Notes: generated by a model from the letters alone, not told the origin. Positions 10,771 to 44,300 are shown, counted from the stretch's first letter. The stretch is 64,000 bases of DNA from Cristatella mucedo (GCA_009760855.2 WPIO01000019.1:4383501-4447500); one strand, 5' to 3'. A program made the numbers and translations.

Positions 10771-11630
10771 GACAACTGCAATAAGTTTTGGCTGGGGTAC
10801 CAAAAAAGCCATTAAGCCTAAACAACTGATGATGAATATAGTAGCGAGATTGGTCAACAAATACAAGCAACTCGCCTAAGTTGAGTACTTCGCTTATAGT
10901 TTCCACTTGGCTGAAGTGTTTAAAACACCATAAGAATCATCTGACGGCTCCAGTTGCCAAAAAAATGCCATTCGTGACCAATTAGACAAGCAGGCAAGAT
11001 TTTGTCCTAAAAACTGCACTCAATGGCACAGTAGTGGAACAAATGAGTTGCACTGTTACGAATGCTACCATAGCAGAAAAAAGGCAAGCTTATAGGGCAC
11101 CCCACAGAAACAGTCGATACTGCTAGGCACTTCATCTACACCAAAAATTCAATTGGTTAAAGTTATTCCCATCAACTACTAGCAGCCTTTCTCATATCCT
11201 CAGTCTAATCTCCTAGTTGAGGGCAAACGCATCGCTCGTGCAGCACACTGTCGCAGAACCAAATTATCTGGAAGGCCAGCAGCCGTTCTACTGGGAGAGA
11301 TAGAACATGGCTTGAAATGCATCTCAGTCGATCGCTAATGCGCTTTTGTTTTGGTTAATAAGAAATTTTTGCCTAGCTAAGAACCCCCTGGTACTTCATT
11401 TGACTGCTAATTTATTATCATGCCTACTCCAACTAGTGAACTGCAACATAGCACAAAGATAACCATGTGAAAGATTACTATTATTAGGTCTTCCCACCAA
11501 GTCATTGCAGGCCTAGCGATCAAATCCTACAGCTTATAAATACGGTGATGCGAGTCAACCGGACCAACACCCAAGTCAGTGCAATGCCGACGGAAAAAAA
11601 CGAGAGCTGTTCACGTACTTTACATACATG
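10771..11630. other. Unassigned spacer
   Basis: No gene or repeat family recognised between the SINE tail and the RPL14 poly(A) signal. Confidence 0.4.
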
Positions 11631-11636
11631 TTTATT
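11631..11636 (-). terminator. RPL14 poly(A) signal
   Basis: AATAAA on the minus strand, 25 bases after the TAA stop. The very short 3' UTR is usual for ribosomal protein genes. Confidence 0.8.
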
Positions 11637-11661
11637 GCGCTCAGCCGAGCCCAGAAATATT

Positions 11662-12010
11662 TTACTTCTTTGCCGCCGGCTTCTTCTTGCTTATCCTTTT
11701 AGGCTTTGGCTTGACTGTCTTGTTCAGCTTGCCATATTCGATATCAATAAGACGATTCCTGCTCTGCTTGGCCTTCATGAGCTTGAACCGGTCGAAGTCT
11801 GTCAGCGTCAGCCTCTTCTCTTTCGCCTCTAGTTTCTTTGCCCATGTTGTCTCGGCCCACTGCTTGCTGACGTCGGCCTTCTCCCACACCTTTTTTACGG
11901 TGCCGGTACGCGCGCCGACTCCGAGCTTCAGGACGAACTTAGTAAGATGCAGCAGCTTGAAGTTTATCTGCTTCCTCGCCACACCGCTGCAGGGGCCATC
12001 GACAAGTGCC
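11662..12010 (-). CDS. RPL14: RPL14 (eL14) exon 2
   Basis: Acceptor TTTTTTTTGTAG, then one base completing a split Arg codon, 115 codons and TAA (11664-11662). It begins ALVDGPCSGVARKQ, continues with the L14e core (KLLHLTKFVLKLGVGARTG) and the helix WAETTWAKKLEAKEKR, then LTDFDRFKLMKAKQSRN. It ends in a Lys/Pro tail (KPKRISKKKPAAKK). eL14 is a large-subunit protein at the surface of the cytosolic ribosome. With exon 1 the protein is 150 residues; it lacks the long Ala/Lys extension seen in vertebrates, which points to an invertebrate. The frame starting with Met at 11982 is internal, not the true start. Confidence 0.95.
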
Positions 12011-12170
12011 CTACAAAAAAAACGAAACGTCGTACTCCCCGTACTTGCGAGAATCTAAGCACTACGAATGATAGAACAAAATTTCCGGAGTCCATCTAGC
12101 CCGAGCATGCGGTGATGACCGACACACGGTCCAAGTTGGACGCCAGGAGCACGCACTGGCCGACCCGTAC

Positions 12171-12274
12171 CTGTTCTGGTCGATAACGTTGACTATAGCT
12201 ACCAGTTTTCCTTGGTCGGGACCGGCGGCAATGTATGCCACGCGGCCTAGCTCGACAAAACGATCGTAGCCCAT
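12171..12274 (-). CDS. RPL14: RPL14 (eL14) exon 1
   Basis: ATG at 12274-12272, 34 codons plus AG before the donor AACAG/GTACGG. It encodes [20 protein letters not shown] and ends [10 protein letters not shown], the SH3-like N-terminus of eL14. Phase 2 joins exon 2, AG+G giving Arg. This ATG was chosen because family members start two to six residues before the RFVExGR motif. A longer frame starting upstream at 12310 would add an unrelated N-terminus. The intron is 160 bases. Confidence 0.94.
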
Positions 12275-12308
12275 TCCCGTGGTCCGATAGCAATGGCGTC
12301 CACGCCGC

Positions 12309-12315
12309 AAAAGGG
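12309..12315 (-). promoter_or_regulatory. TOP-like start of RPL14 mRNA
   Basis: CCCTTTT on the minus strand, 35 bases before the ATG. A C followed by pyrimidines is the usual cap site of ribosomal protein mRNAs and confers mTOR-dependent translation. The start site itself is inferred. Confidence 0.5.
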
Positions 12316-12344
12316 CTATCCACGTTCGAGATCTCGCGCACGTG

Positions 12345-12352
12345 TGACGTCA
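12345..12352. promoter_or_regulatory. CRE (TGACGTCA) upstream of RPL14
   Basis: A perfect palindromic cAMP-response element, about 30 bases upstream of the TOP-like sequence, flanked by CACGTG-like bases. Binding by CREB/ATF factors is inferred. Confidence 0.55.
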
Positions 12353-12881
12353 CGCGCATCCGGTGAGGAGGTCGGGCAGCGGGTGGGTGAATGGGTAGTA
12401 TAAGTACGTTCCTCCGTGTTGCATGGGTTAGGCATCCTATGTTATATTACGTACGGGATCAAACGGCTAAACAATTAATTCGCACTCGCGGCGTTCTTTA
12501 TTCATGATTTTTTCGAGCACTGCTATCGATTTACAGACGAGACGACTGGTTGGCGAACGGCAGCTGTTTCGAAGTCCTTAGATTGATACACCTACAGCGA
12601 ATGCCGCCTCTTGGCGGTAGTCTTTTTCTGTCCGTTGAGTCTTCATTAATATGCTAGTTTGGTTAATGAGGCGAGCAATTTGTTCACTGAATTGAAATAG
12701 ACGTCTTCAGGCGTGAGATATGGCTCTAAGCCTGCTCGCCTTCGGTTGGCCGCGCGGTGTCGCCTGGCGAGCAGCTTACGGTAGAAACTATTCGCAGCGG
12801 TGTACAGTAGCACAGCTGTAGGGTGCCAATGGAGCCGCCGGCTTGTGTAGCTGATGGTTTTCACTGGAAGTGAGCGCGCAG

Positions 12882-12959
<78 letters not shown>

Positions 12960-13170
12960 ACACAGCTACTCAAATACGAATGCGGCGCCTCCGCCGAGAT
13001 CGAGTGTCGGACGACGGCGATCCTTGAGCCATGCCTAGTCGCCCCGCCCCGCCCCCCGACGGCAAAGGCTGCCGGTAATTAGATTTCGAACTCGGATCTG
13101 CAGGTTCTGAATTTTACTTTGCTACTAGATGACCTTCAAAAACTGCATACCAGCGAGCAAGTCGCGTCAC
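12353..13170. other. RPL14 upstream spacer
   Basis: Apart from the (GA)n at 12885-12957, no gene is recognised. A 72-codon minus frame at 12646-12864 has no recognisable family. Confidence 0.4.
12885..12957. repeat. (GA)n microsatellite
   Basis: About 73 bases of uninterrupted GA. Confidence 0.95.
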
Positions 13171-13172
13171 TC

Positions 13173-13173
<1 letters not shown>

Positions 13174-13263
<90 letters not shown>

Positions 13264-13270
13264 TTATATG
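13174..13270. repeat. (AT)n microsatellite, compound
   Basis: AT runs broken by TGTGTG near 13203 and ending in TATTTATATTTATATTTATA. Confidence 0.95.
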
Positions 13271-13479
13271 CAAACGTTTAGTTTTGCCAATGGAGGCCAA
13301 TGAGTGCGATGCGCTGATAATCGTTTGCAGCAGTAATCTTGTTCGCAGCCACAGGTATAAACCCAGAGGCTGGCCACATCTTGTCATGAGTCTCAGTCCG
13401 TTTAAATTGTGAGTGAATGCATATTGACATAGAATAGAACGATATCGCTAACCAGTGAACGTGCTTAAATAAATAAGTA

Positions 13480-13650
13480 AATCCTAGCTGATTAAACAGC
13501 CTCTTTTAAGAGCCTTTACTGCTATCACCACCGCTTGCAGTGACGATAAAAGATCGCTCGCTACGGGAATCGAACCCACGACCTCGGGACTGAGGTCGTG
13601 AAAGCAACTGCCTTACCCAGTGTGCCTGGCATCACGTGCACATATATATA
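13480..13650 (-). mobile_element. tRNA-derived SINE with intact B box
   Basis: GGTTCGATTCC (minus, 13576-13566) is a perfect pol III B box. Upstream is an A-box-like ACTGGGTAAGGCAG. Downstream is the same body as the SINE at 4965-5150. The anticodon arm is an extended hairpin (ACGACCTC/GAGGTCGT), not a normal tRNA arm. Confidence 0.65.
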
Positions 13651-14311
13651 GCTTGCTTTCCATCGTATGTAAAGTGCTTAAACAAGACTGGTCTTGCCTT
13701 CGGCTTCGAGTGCTATAGAAATGTCTTACCATCACTATTACGAACGGAAATATATTCGGTGATACCTCATGCGATGAATTGCAAGAGGTACGTGTGATGA
13801 GCAGCCATAGATAGTTCTGTTCCTTTCTGCAATTAATGTGGCCGACCACATGTTAGTTATGCGTATAGCCATCGCTACCCAGCACAGGATGTAGCAGCAA
13901 TGTGCAGAGGGAAAGGAATAAATGCGTTGCAGACTTTTGCTTTGAAACCGGCAGCTATTGTTCTAGACTCGAGAGCCTGTTCGGTGGCCAAATAAGAAAG
14001 AGACAGCAGGGAAGGGGCTATTCGTAAAGAAGTGCCGAGATCCAAGAGGATGCAGAATGCCCCAACCCTTCCGAGACCGTTAAGTGGTACTGCCAAACCC
14101 ACCATGAATGGAACATAAAATGTGGCTAAAAAGGTAGCAGTCCATATACAGTTATTATTGTAGCACATGTAAGAAAAGGACTAGACACCGCCGTAATCAT
14201 TGTCCGATGCTGTTCAGCCGTAAGTTGATTGTAGAACCCATTGCCCCATGTAATTCATGACGAAAATGGCGACAGCTACGATGCAATGGACAATTAACAT
14301 TCTTAACAAAC

Positions 14312-14312
<1 letters not shown>
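13651..14312. other. Unassigned spacer
   Basis: No gene recognised. A fragment near 13650-13740 resembles a SINE/LINE 3' tail (ATCGTATGTAAAGTGCTTAA). Confidence 0.35.

Positions 14313-14354
<42 letters not shown>
14313..14354. repeat. (TA)n microsatellite
   Basis: About 42 bases of TA. Confidence 0.95.
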
Positions 14355-14356
<2 letters not shown>

Positions 14357-14459
14357 AACAACAATGGGTATGTGAAGACAAAGTGGGGAGGGGGAAGCAG
14401 CAGCTTGGTATGACGGCACGGTGAGTGCAGGCGACAGGTTAAAAACAACTGGATCGGAT

Positions 14460-15415
14460 TCGGATTACGATTACATAGCTGCAGTTATGGGCAGACCAAA
14501 CGCTACTCAGAAATTGGAAAACATATCCTCTAAAATGGGCCAGCACTTGCATGGAATTGGAAAGTCCTGTTCGAAAGTGGCCTTTATTTAGAAGACCACA
14601 TCAGCTCCACACTCAAGCCCTCCCTCCCCCTTTCAGCTACATAACATTGCAAAAATGTGGGCCTGCTTATACAATAACAGTAATAATAACACATTTGTTT
14701 TAGAGCCCTCAGAGAACTCAAATCTCTTTCTAGGCACTTTACATTTGCTTTTTAATGATACCCGAGATTTAATGAGACAAGGATATCACACCCAAGTTAG
14801 TCGGCGCATTTCTGACATCTTGTCTCAAATTCTGTAACTCACTACTGGCAGCCCTTCCAACCAGTGCAATAAGGTGCTTACACTTGCTGCAAAACTCAGC
14901 AGTTATGCCTGTCTGTTGTGAACGTCGAACTTGTAACGTTAAGCCACTTCCCACCGACCTGCACTGGTTCCAATCAAGCAGCATATCGACCTTAAGGTTT
15001 GATCACTCCCTTTTAGGTTATTCTCTTTCTCCAGCCTATCCATCAGAACTACTCAACAAACAGGCGAGGCATAGTACCACCCGCTCTTTTAATTCATGTA
15101 GTATAGCGGTGACTCAAACCAACTTCAAATCTCACGGTGAGTGCATTAGAGTGATCATACACTCCCCAAAGCCAAGAACTCACTCGCTGATGTAATGACA
15201 CCAAATGACAACATTTAAAAAGAAGCTAAAGACACACCAGATCCTCACATCATTAGCCTATTCCGTGTGAATTGTTCTTTGTATGCTTATGCTAGTTGAC
15301 ACTGTACACGCTGTCACTAACCAATTGACACGTTTCCTTTACAACATATGATAAGTGCCTAGAAAGTTCTCTGAGGAGACAATATAGTGTCATCATTATT
15401 ATTATAATTTGATTT
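14460..15415 (+). mobile_element. CR1/L2-like LINE 3' part, diverged
   Basis: ORF2 C-terminal segments are recognisable (TTATGGGCAGACCAAACG; AACTCAGCAGTTATGCCTGTC; CACTGGTTCCAATCAAGCAG) but heavily mutated. It ends in a decayed stem-loop and ATTATTATTATAATTT. A short minus-strand SINE/LINE tail is nested at about 14670-14757 (AATAATAACACATTTG...GAGAACTCAAATCTCTTTCTAGG). Downstream of the MRTF 3' end. Confidence 0.75.
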
Positions 15416-16473
15416 GCCTCTCGAGAGGAGGCACTCAATTTAAAGGCAGGATCAGCACTTGCTCACCAAGCAAGCAGTAATAGTGAAGTTTCAAAACAGC
15501 TACATTAAATCTAAAGCATAAGATTGCAATGACATTATCTTCACAGACAAGTTTGACCATTGAAATGAATAACATTAGAGGCATACTACATAACAAGGTT
15601 GTGTGTGAACGTCAGCGTTCACAACTTCGAGTAGATATCATACAATATCATACAAAAATACATTTATTATAAGTTGCAATAACATGCACTTTCAGAAACA
15701 GAATTGAAACCATAGTTGCTTGGTTTTTAGCCAGACTGCTTAGGTAATAATCAATCTACTGGTTTAAATGTATGGTAACCAACTGATGCCACATTGTAGC
15801 GAGATAATAGCATAGCAACATTATGCATGCACTAACCCCAGATGAAATGAAAACTCGAGGAATATGTCAGTGTATATGTCTTTTTTGTTTGTCGGAAGAC
15901 CTGGCTCCATGAGAGCATGATTAACCGGTGACAACCAGAATGAGTAGCACAGCTTACTCCCGGTCACTGTCTCAAGCTTTGCTAGTGTAAACCAAGAGTA
16001 AGGCTTGACAAAAAGTTGTCTGTACAGCGATGACAGCACAGCCTACACTTGTGGACGAAACATATAGCCAACTTCAGTCACGGGTCCACTTCCAGAAACT
16101 TCCGAAGTAACTGACGATACCTGCTCAATAAACTCCAAGCAATCCCATAATATAACAAATGCTTTACATATCAGCCATATAAGTAAACACACACTGTATC
16201 TGGAAAAAAGTACAGTGCAAGATAGGCAGGGTGCATTCACCTTCCTATCCAACCAAGTTATATTCTAGCTGTTCCCATAGTATGGATGCTGCAGCAGTAA
16301 ATCTGACATCAGCAAGCAACATCTAATGTCCATATAATGCACGATTCCACCGGTGTGCCACGCCGACTAATATATCCCTGGATATAGCTCCTTTCAAAAG
16401 CTTTCCAGGACACGGTTTAGTGAATGATGAGCCACGCTCAGTCAGTCGGTGCAGCAATTGCCAATCGTGTGCC
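15416..16473 (-). other. MRTF 3' UTR and end of gene
   Basis: Directly follows the MRTF stop in transcription direction. No other gene is seen. Confidence 0.5.
15663..15668 (-). terminator. Candidate MRTF poly(A) signal
   Basis: AATAAA on the minus strand, about 810 bases after the MRTF stop codon, before the LINE at 14460-15415. Confidence 0.35.
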
Positions 16474-36963
<20,490 letters not shown>

Positions 36964-37890
36964 CTATCAATTGAATAGCTCTGTCACTTGGGATTTATGC
37001 ACAGTTTCCAAATGACATCAAGTTGCTGTCGACTTTCTAGGCAAGGGTCTACAAAGGAATAGCACTTTTCGACTGAGATTCCGAGCATATTGCCACCGAT
37101 GCAAACTAGCGATGAACGGTCAAGAAGGCACACGAGGTCTAATGGCTTCCATACTCGTCGAAGGTAGACTTGCAACTATGAGCTGCCCGTGGACGAATGT
37201 TTGAAAAGTGCCACGATGCCACAAATTGCAAAGCTGACGCTATTTCTGCACAATGGGATATACTATATATCTGGAAGGGCAAAATGGCAAGGATTACATC
37301 TACGACATGTTGAGACAGCTAACGTCCCTATGGGCAGTCTGATCTGACAGCCAGTATCTGATTCGGAAACACAGAAATAAGAAGCCAGATACCGGAAAAA
37401 CCCAAACCTTAGATATTGCCTACGAATACATTAAGCTGTGGCTGAAAGTTTCAAGTGCTTGATAAAATGCTCAATCATGAGAAGAGCATACAATTTTGAG
37501 CAAAACTCCATTCTCCTGAAGAAAGGCCAATCGAAATCACAATTACACAGTACTTACACTAGATTATTGTAGAATAATTCATTATCGCATCCATTTATTA
37601 TTTGTCATTATTCACTGGAACTTCACGGGGCTGTTAACTTAACAATGCTAAAGCATGGTGAGCAAGTATTTTTCTGCTTCCATCTCTCAAGCATGTTGAC
37701 GGCAGTGTGATAGCATTTACCACCAAGTAAAAGTGAGTTTTACATTTGAGTTGCTGTGCTTTGTGTATGCCAGTTTAAAAAAAAATCTGCAGAGTACTAT
37801 CTTCGTCTTCCGAAAACAGAACAGCATTTTTTGCAGGATACTCTGTGATTTTTCTTTTTCCAATTTTGTCAGTCAGACTTGCAGGGTTGA
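36964..37890. other. Possible MRTF 5' UTR/intron sequence
   Basis: No gene recognised. A 63-codon minus frame at 36984-37175 has no recognisable family. Confidence 0.4.
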
Positions 37891-37894
37891 CACC

Positions 37895-38100
37895 TAGTAT
37901 ACCACTAACCACATTTGCATGCCGACCCTGTGCATGTCACCCCTAACCATATTATTCATTTCGTTTGTTTTTTTCAAGCATGATTTTACTTACCATTCAA
38001 TTGCATTTCACTTTACAGCAAATGTAAAGCGCCTAGAGAGAGATTAAGTTCTCTGAGGGCGCTTTATCAAGTGAATTATTATTATTATTATATTATTATT
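37895..38100 (+). mobile_element. CR1/L2-like LINE 3' end
   Basis: 3' UTR (CATTTGCATGCCGACCCTGT), intact stem-loop (AAAGCGCC...GGGCGCTTT) and (TTA)n. Very similar to the 3' end at 33540-33785. Confidence 0.85.
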
Positions 38101-38600
38101 ATAGCAATAACACTAATAACATATTCCTATAAAACCCGAAGAGAACTAAATCAATTATGGGCACTTCGCGTAGGCTGGAAACGATGCATATCAACTAATT
38201 AGGTTAAATAAGATGCACATTTTCGGCACAGATGAGCAGGTGAGCACATAATGAGCGATTCATACGGAGCCGAGAAAAAGCTGTGAGGAGCATGTCGGTT
38301 TTTGGCTTCACTTAAAAAAGTCATACGGTTAGGAGATCTTAAAATTTCAGTGGCAATATAAGTCAGTAACAAGTTCCCGACTTTGGGCACAAAGGAAAGA
38401 AGTCATGCCTCCCAAGGATTTGAGGTTGGTTTGGGGCACAGCTAACTGACAATAGCCCGAGGAGATGTACAAGTGTAAACAGAAGCCTGATGAATAAGTA
38501 TTTCAGAAAGGTAAGTGAACAAGAGAAACGTAGAAGATACAAAAATGTGACTGCCAGGACCTTGAAACTTGCCGGATAGCCAATACAATCATCCTAGAGA
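38101..38600 (-). mobile_element. Diverged LINE 3' part, tail-to-tail with previous
   Basis: CAATAACACTAATAACATAT at the tail, then decayed stem-loop, 3' UTR and ORF2 end (CAAGGATTTGAGGTTGGTTT matches the LKSFG block). Strongly mutated. Confidence 0.6.
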
Positions 38601-40980
38601 GTGCATCCACTTCTACTAGGGTAGGAACAGCACAGCATGTGAGCTATTGCAGAGTATAGCATGAAGCTACTATACCGGTTGAAACCCGGCCTGCTCAGAC
38701 AGGCAGAAGGCCAGCTTGCAGAATTACCACCGAGATAAGCCGGCTGTGATCTCATTCATCTGACAACAATAGGCTCTTCCAGATTACCAACAGAGAAGCA
38801 CAGACTGAAACCCATATTACTACCCATGCTCAGGTCAAGCTTCCACAGGCAAGCTCCATAGCCGCAAGGGAGGCGATTCCAACTGCAAGCACTCCAGACC
38901 GACGTGAGTCGCTTGACCTATTCCTAGCAATGAATAGGTAAGGCAATAACCCATAAGTTAACAGCAAAGGCCTCTTAAGGTTCATGTGAAATGAGCCCCG
39001 GCTCATCAGACGGCAAGCCACGTTAGCCAAGCTGGGAATGCAACCTAAGCCTTGAGTGCTGCCTGAAGTCATACGAGGGGCAATTAAAGCAGTGGTGCTG
39101 AACAACACTACAAAGCATGTAAGCTACCGACGAAAATCATTCAATCATTCTTACTCACTGTAAACAAAATAGCTTTTTCAGCGAATTCAGGGAAGGTTTA
39201 GATCTTAAGCTTTGTGTGTCGGTAAGTAGACTTTTAAAAAGTAGTGTCTATTCAAAAGGATCTAAATTCTGTTCACAAGTGTCAAAAATTCAGAATTTCA
39301 CTGCGTTACCAATGAATAGGATATGCAAGCCTGGACAGAGCAAGCACAAAGTAAGTAATAACTTCAGGGTTTAGATATAGCAACGCCAATCTAACAGTCA
39401 CGCGAAGTTAACTGACGTCGTGCTAGTGTGTGTGAAACGGTTTTGGAGTCCTCTTGTAATGAGATTGCATGCTACAAAAGCTCATTCTCGATGCAATTTT
39501 CTAGAACAGCAGCACAGAGCTTCACCTCAAGCGGCTGCTCGAGGGATGTAACAGTGAAGACATATGGCTGCTATGTAGTCCACATGTACGTTGTAAACGA
39601 TCTAGGAATTGTCTTAGAATGATGATTTTACACATCTGATATCTTAGAACTCGTCATTGCTACAAGGGATCGTCTCGAGGGACTCCGCCCTTTACACATG
39701 CCACTAATTAGCATTATCGCATCTTTTTGCCCTTACTGAAGGCCTAAAGAGATTACGCACCTATTAATTCCACATGGTTAGCACATGTCCTCACAGGACC
39801 CTTCCGGCCTGACCCTCCAGCCGACGAGAAATAGCCAACAAAAGCAACTTACTGCATGCCTACTGAAATGGCTTCAAAGCCCAAAATTAAAGACATGCAA
39901 CATTCACAGAGGGTTCAACACTGGTGATACAAGTTATTTCCTACGAGCAGAAGCAATGACTATTCCAATATGCCGTTGCCATGCTCGCTACTAATTGCCC
40001 CTTGGGCTGATATTTAAAATGCAAACAAGGTAAGACCAATAGCCAGACCGATCGCTGAAGTTGCATAGTTTAAATAGAGCATTCTGAACTACATCTTCTC
40101 CAAGAAATTGGGGGACTTGCAACTTGGTAAGAACACTCCGAACTAGTACAGCACTTCTTCCAATAAAGAAAAAAGTTGACACGTAGGTGTCTTCAGTCAA
40201 ACTAGACTTCCAAAAGTAAAAGCAGACGACCCATTCGCTGATATGTTTGCATCAATCTAGCTGAAACCCGAACAGAAACATGTCAACAGTTATAGTAAAT
40301 CGTCCACAAAGAAAAGCTCTTATGAAATATAATGCCCTACTCGTGCCAGATTAATTACATAAGTCTGGCCAACCATAGAAGGAACCAGCTTCGGTGCTGT
40401 CTCTTCTTTAGCACTTTACATAGAGCCTGAATTTTTCTGAAAAGGTTGGCTACTGATGTAGGCCAATTACCTGCATCAACCGCTTGTCGATATCGTCGAA
40501 TAACCGTTCTATGGGTCCCGATCAGGCGACTGGGTGAGCCATTGCATCAGCAACACACTGGATTCATTAGAAAAGTTCTTTATTCCAATTGACGTTGTCA
40601 AGCAGCCTGGATTTCAAAGCTTAAATACTCTGTCTGCGGGCTATTACCTTTAGCAGCAAGATAACGACCCTAACTAAGCACATAGCAAGGCCAGTAAAGT
40701 ATATGTTGACAAATCCCTGTGTTTGTTTGTGCATGCAGTGCTAATGTGTTGGCACACCCAGTTGTCTGTTCTGAAGCCACAGAACATTGTAATATCGACA
40801 TGTGGCTGAGGCAGGGGATTTGGCCTATATCAATAGCCAATTTTTCACAAACATTCACGATATCTGGAATGCGCTTCAGCAGAAGAGACATTGCTGAAGC
40901 TTGTGGCCTCTAGACATGGCCGTATAAGGGAGGTCATGAAGAATCGTGGTGGGGCAACATCCCACTAAACGCATTCATAC
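38601..40980. other. Unassigned spacer
   Basis: No gene recognised except for the transposase remnant at 40440-40570. Confidence 0.4.
40440..40570 (-). mobile_element. Tc1/mariner-like transposase remnant
   Basis: Minus strand TCACCCAGTCGCCTGATCGG parallels the SPDLNP segment at 10400-10640, with shared CGCTTGTCGRTA and GGTTGGCTACT on the + strand. Too decayed for a frame. Confidence 0.5.
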
Positions 40981-41072
40981 TAACAGCATACATAATTTTT
41001 TTTAAGGCTGTCAATAAATATTTTCACATATGGGGTGTCAATAAATATTTTCTCATGGTGTGTGCAACTTGA

Positions 41073-41115
41073 GAGCATATCTGGCATCAGTTTTTCTATG
41101 ATGCCAGATATGCTC
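41073..41115. repeat. Perfect 17-bp hairpin next to (AC)n
   Basis: GAGCATATCTGGCATCA (41073-41089), 9-base loop, exact reverse complement 41099-41115. The flanks GTGTGCAACTTGA and CAAGTTACAC extend the stem imperfectly. The AC repeat starts right after. Upstream, GTCAATAAATATTTTC occurs twice (about 41010 and 41037). Confidence 0.9.
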
Positions 41116-41118
41116 AAG

Positions 41119-41270
<152 letters not shown>

Positions 41271-41339
41271 TACATACACAGAAACATATACACTTCACAT
41301 ACTCACAAATTAAGAGTGGTAGCTTAAAAAGTTGTACTT

Positions 41340-44300
41340 CAGTAAATGCTGACCAAATGCCCTAAGCAAAATGGTATCAATAAACCCAGTAAATAGCTCT
41401 ACTGTAATTTAAAAGGCTTCCTGCCTTGGGGTTGGTATGGGTGCAACTATCCATGGCTTAATTAAGGAAAAATTTCTTCCCACCAAAGACAAAGAGCCTC
41501 AAAAAAGGCAAATCTTGAGATGGTATAAATACTTGACGTTTGTGCACTTTGCTCTTGAACACATGTTGGTCTTTGTGGGTTCATATTTGTGCTGATACTT
41601 GGCCATCACAGTACTGAGGATACAAGTGATGCAGAGAAACATTCTAGCTGACCGCATGGTGTGGTTTAGATCCGCGTCTTGTTGTTAGATATAAGTCAAG
41701 CATTCTCAGTCCCATCATGCTAGGAACGTCGACATTTGAAGTATTTATGTTGCTTCATAATTCCTTCTGTGTGACAGTGCAGTACGCCGGTTCAGCTGCC
41801 CGTGCAACAGCCACATAGCAACACTCCTCCATCTAAGAATTGCAATGTCTTCTGAAGATAGTCACCTTGGAAACCTTTTTGCTAATATGCTGCTTTATGC
41901 ATCCTCACCTTATAGAATAAGGTTAACTTCGATTACGAGAGTCAGTGCTGACACTGGGAAATTCTAGTGAGTATACGTCGGTGGCATAACCTCAGCAGCA
42001 TAGTTGATTTGCTTAGCTTAATTAAGCTTTGCTGTCTGTTAATTTGAGCATCTCAGAAACTTCCCATGGAGCAAAGCTGTTCTGGCTTGCATTTTATGGG
42101 CCCTACCATCCCGATTGCTTTCCAGCATAAGGAGACACACTGTACTTTCGGTACACCGGTGTAGTCTGCCATCAGCTGTGACCAGATTATTTTACCTTTC
42201 CTTAAGTCAAAGATTGCTTCGCCCATCTGTCAGCACTTGGTATAGCTACTCTGCTTTCTCAAAATTTGAAAGAAAGTCACTTAGGCTGGCTTTCAGGCAC
42301 ATATTACAGTGCAGACAACAGAACTTGTAGTGAGTTATCGTAACTTGGTTGGATGCATTTTTTTTTATTAAACGGTGTTTTCTAGAATAATTTTTTCTCC
42401 TGCACCTGTATGTAGATGGGGCCAACATCGTTTAGTAGAGATTGAAACAGCGATCAGCACCTTGTACTGAGTCTGGGCCAGTCCCGTCAGAAGCAGCTTA
42501 ATCATTAGATTTTCTGTTACCAGGTATGTATTATAACTTCTGATGTTACCGATATAAGCGTATACACATATATCCAAATATATCACCACAATATCAAGGC
42601 TGACTAAGATGATCATAGTAGTAATGCTCAGCTATAAAAATATGCTGCTAGGATGTTGACACAAGAACAGCGTAGTAATACAGTCAAGACAGAGCCACTT
42701 CCTTAAAAGTGCAAAACAGCCTTGTAGCTCTGACCCGGCAACACAACTTGCTGTGGCAAAATGGCATCAGTGCAATCTGTGACACCAAAACAGCTGCTAA
42801 TACTACTCCTCCACACTACATCACACAAACTATTCCAGAGGCTATAATTGGCAAAGGGTGTAACCTTAGTGTCTTTATCTACATATATGCGACTTTCTAA
42901 TGGACAACTAAAGTACTAAAGCACTTAACTACTAAAGCAGCCTCCCATAATATTGAGCTGCCATGATGCAGTTGCAGCTGAGCCATACCGGAGACCAGCA
43001 AGTACCTGTAGCAGTCAGTTGAATTCGAATTTAGGTTGACAAACTTCTCTAATCCCAATTCAAGTTTCAGAGAGGACCAGTAAGCAGACACAAACGACCA
43101 TGATATAGATACCAAAATCCATATGCACTAGTTCAATTTCCATTGGCACATCTAAAACTATGATCACATGACATTATCATTACTTTATATAATGGCAGCC
43201 CCACAGTTGGGCAAGTTCAGATCAGTCTGCACCAGCAGGCACTGCTGGGGTGGGGCCGTGGGTTACAGTAACCTAAAACCACTAATTAAGAGCACTGTGA
43301 TGATCCAGTTACTACCGAGAAATCACCTGGACCCTGGAGGCAGTCCGAAATTAGATGGAACCTTCTAAAAGCAATGAAATACTACATATTTAGAATATGG
43401 ATGTTCCGGTGGGGGGAGGAAAGGATGGACAAAAACTAATTGAGCAGATAGGTGAAAATACTTAACCACCAATTGCTGGCTTTGGCACTCAATAGCTGAC
43501 TAATTTCGGTCAGCACCTCATGGTTCTAAAGTATAAAATGGTTCCCGGACACATTTTAATGTGCCTCATCTGCATATTCCCAGCATTTAATAGTCTGCTG
43601 AAGGATAACCAAAGCAGCAACCAGTGAGACTGTATCTATGCACACACATCATACTGTCTTTTCCTTTTTTCTGAGATACTGGCAAGCAGGACCAAGAGTG
43701 GAAAGACAGCCACGTAGCTGCTGTGATTAAAGACTGTACGTGGATGGAAGGCTGCAATCTGAGATATGTAACAATCCAGCCAAGTCATTCAGGAAGCTCC
43801 TAGAGTGTATTTTATAGTTCCTAAAGCATGTGGGTGCCACCACACATGACTTAGGGCATCTGTACATCAGTATCGCATGGCTAAGAAGAATAAAAAGATG
43901 CATGCATGGGCACTGACAAACATAGGTTCATATTATCCTAGTCTTTTTATATTTTGATTTTTTTTAATGCCGAACTTCACACATAATCAACAAACAGGAT
44001 TTGTAAAATGCCAAACCTGTCGAGATTATGCAGAGGAGAATAGTCGAGAACAAATACATGTGAAATACCTAGTATACAATATCTATACATGAGATTAGGA
44101 TTGGTGCATACCTGACTATCCAACATAAGAACAGATCGATTGACTTTACATAGAAAGCAAGTCCTTAGGTATGCAATACGTCAAAAATTGGGAAACAGCA
44201 TGCTCCACCGAATAAACCAAATTCAGTTAGAAAAAGTCTCTCGTCGGCACCTGTAAGCCAACACCTAAAGCTTCTTCAAAGTATCTATCTAGCATACTCA

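Noticed and set aside
12646-12864. 72-codon minus frame near the GA repeat
   Set aside because: No family recognised and no splice or promoter support.
13480-13650. Possible tRNA gene because of a perfect B box
   Set aside because: No consistent acceptor and anticodon arms; the same body recurs at 4965 and 47660, so it is a SINE.
36984-37175. 63-codon minus frame just upstream of MRTF exon 1
   Set aside because: Looks superficially coding (IGGNMLGISVEKCYSFVD) but ends in a stop before exon 1 and no family or splice partner was found.
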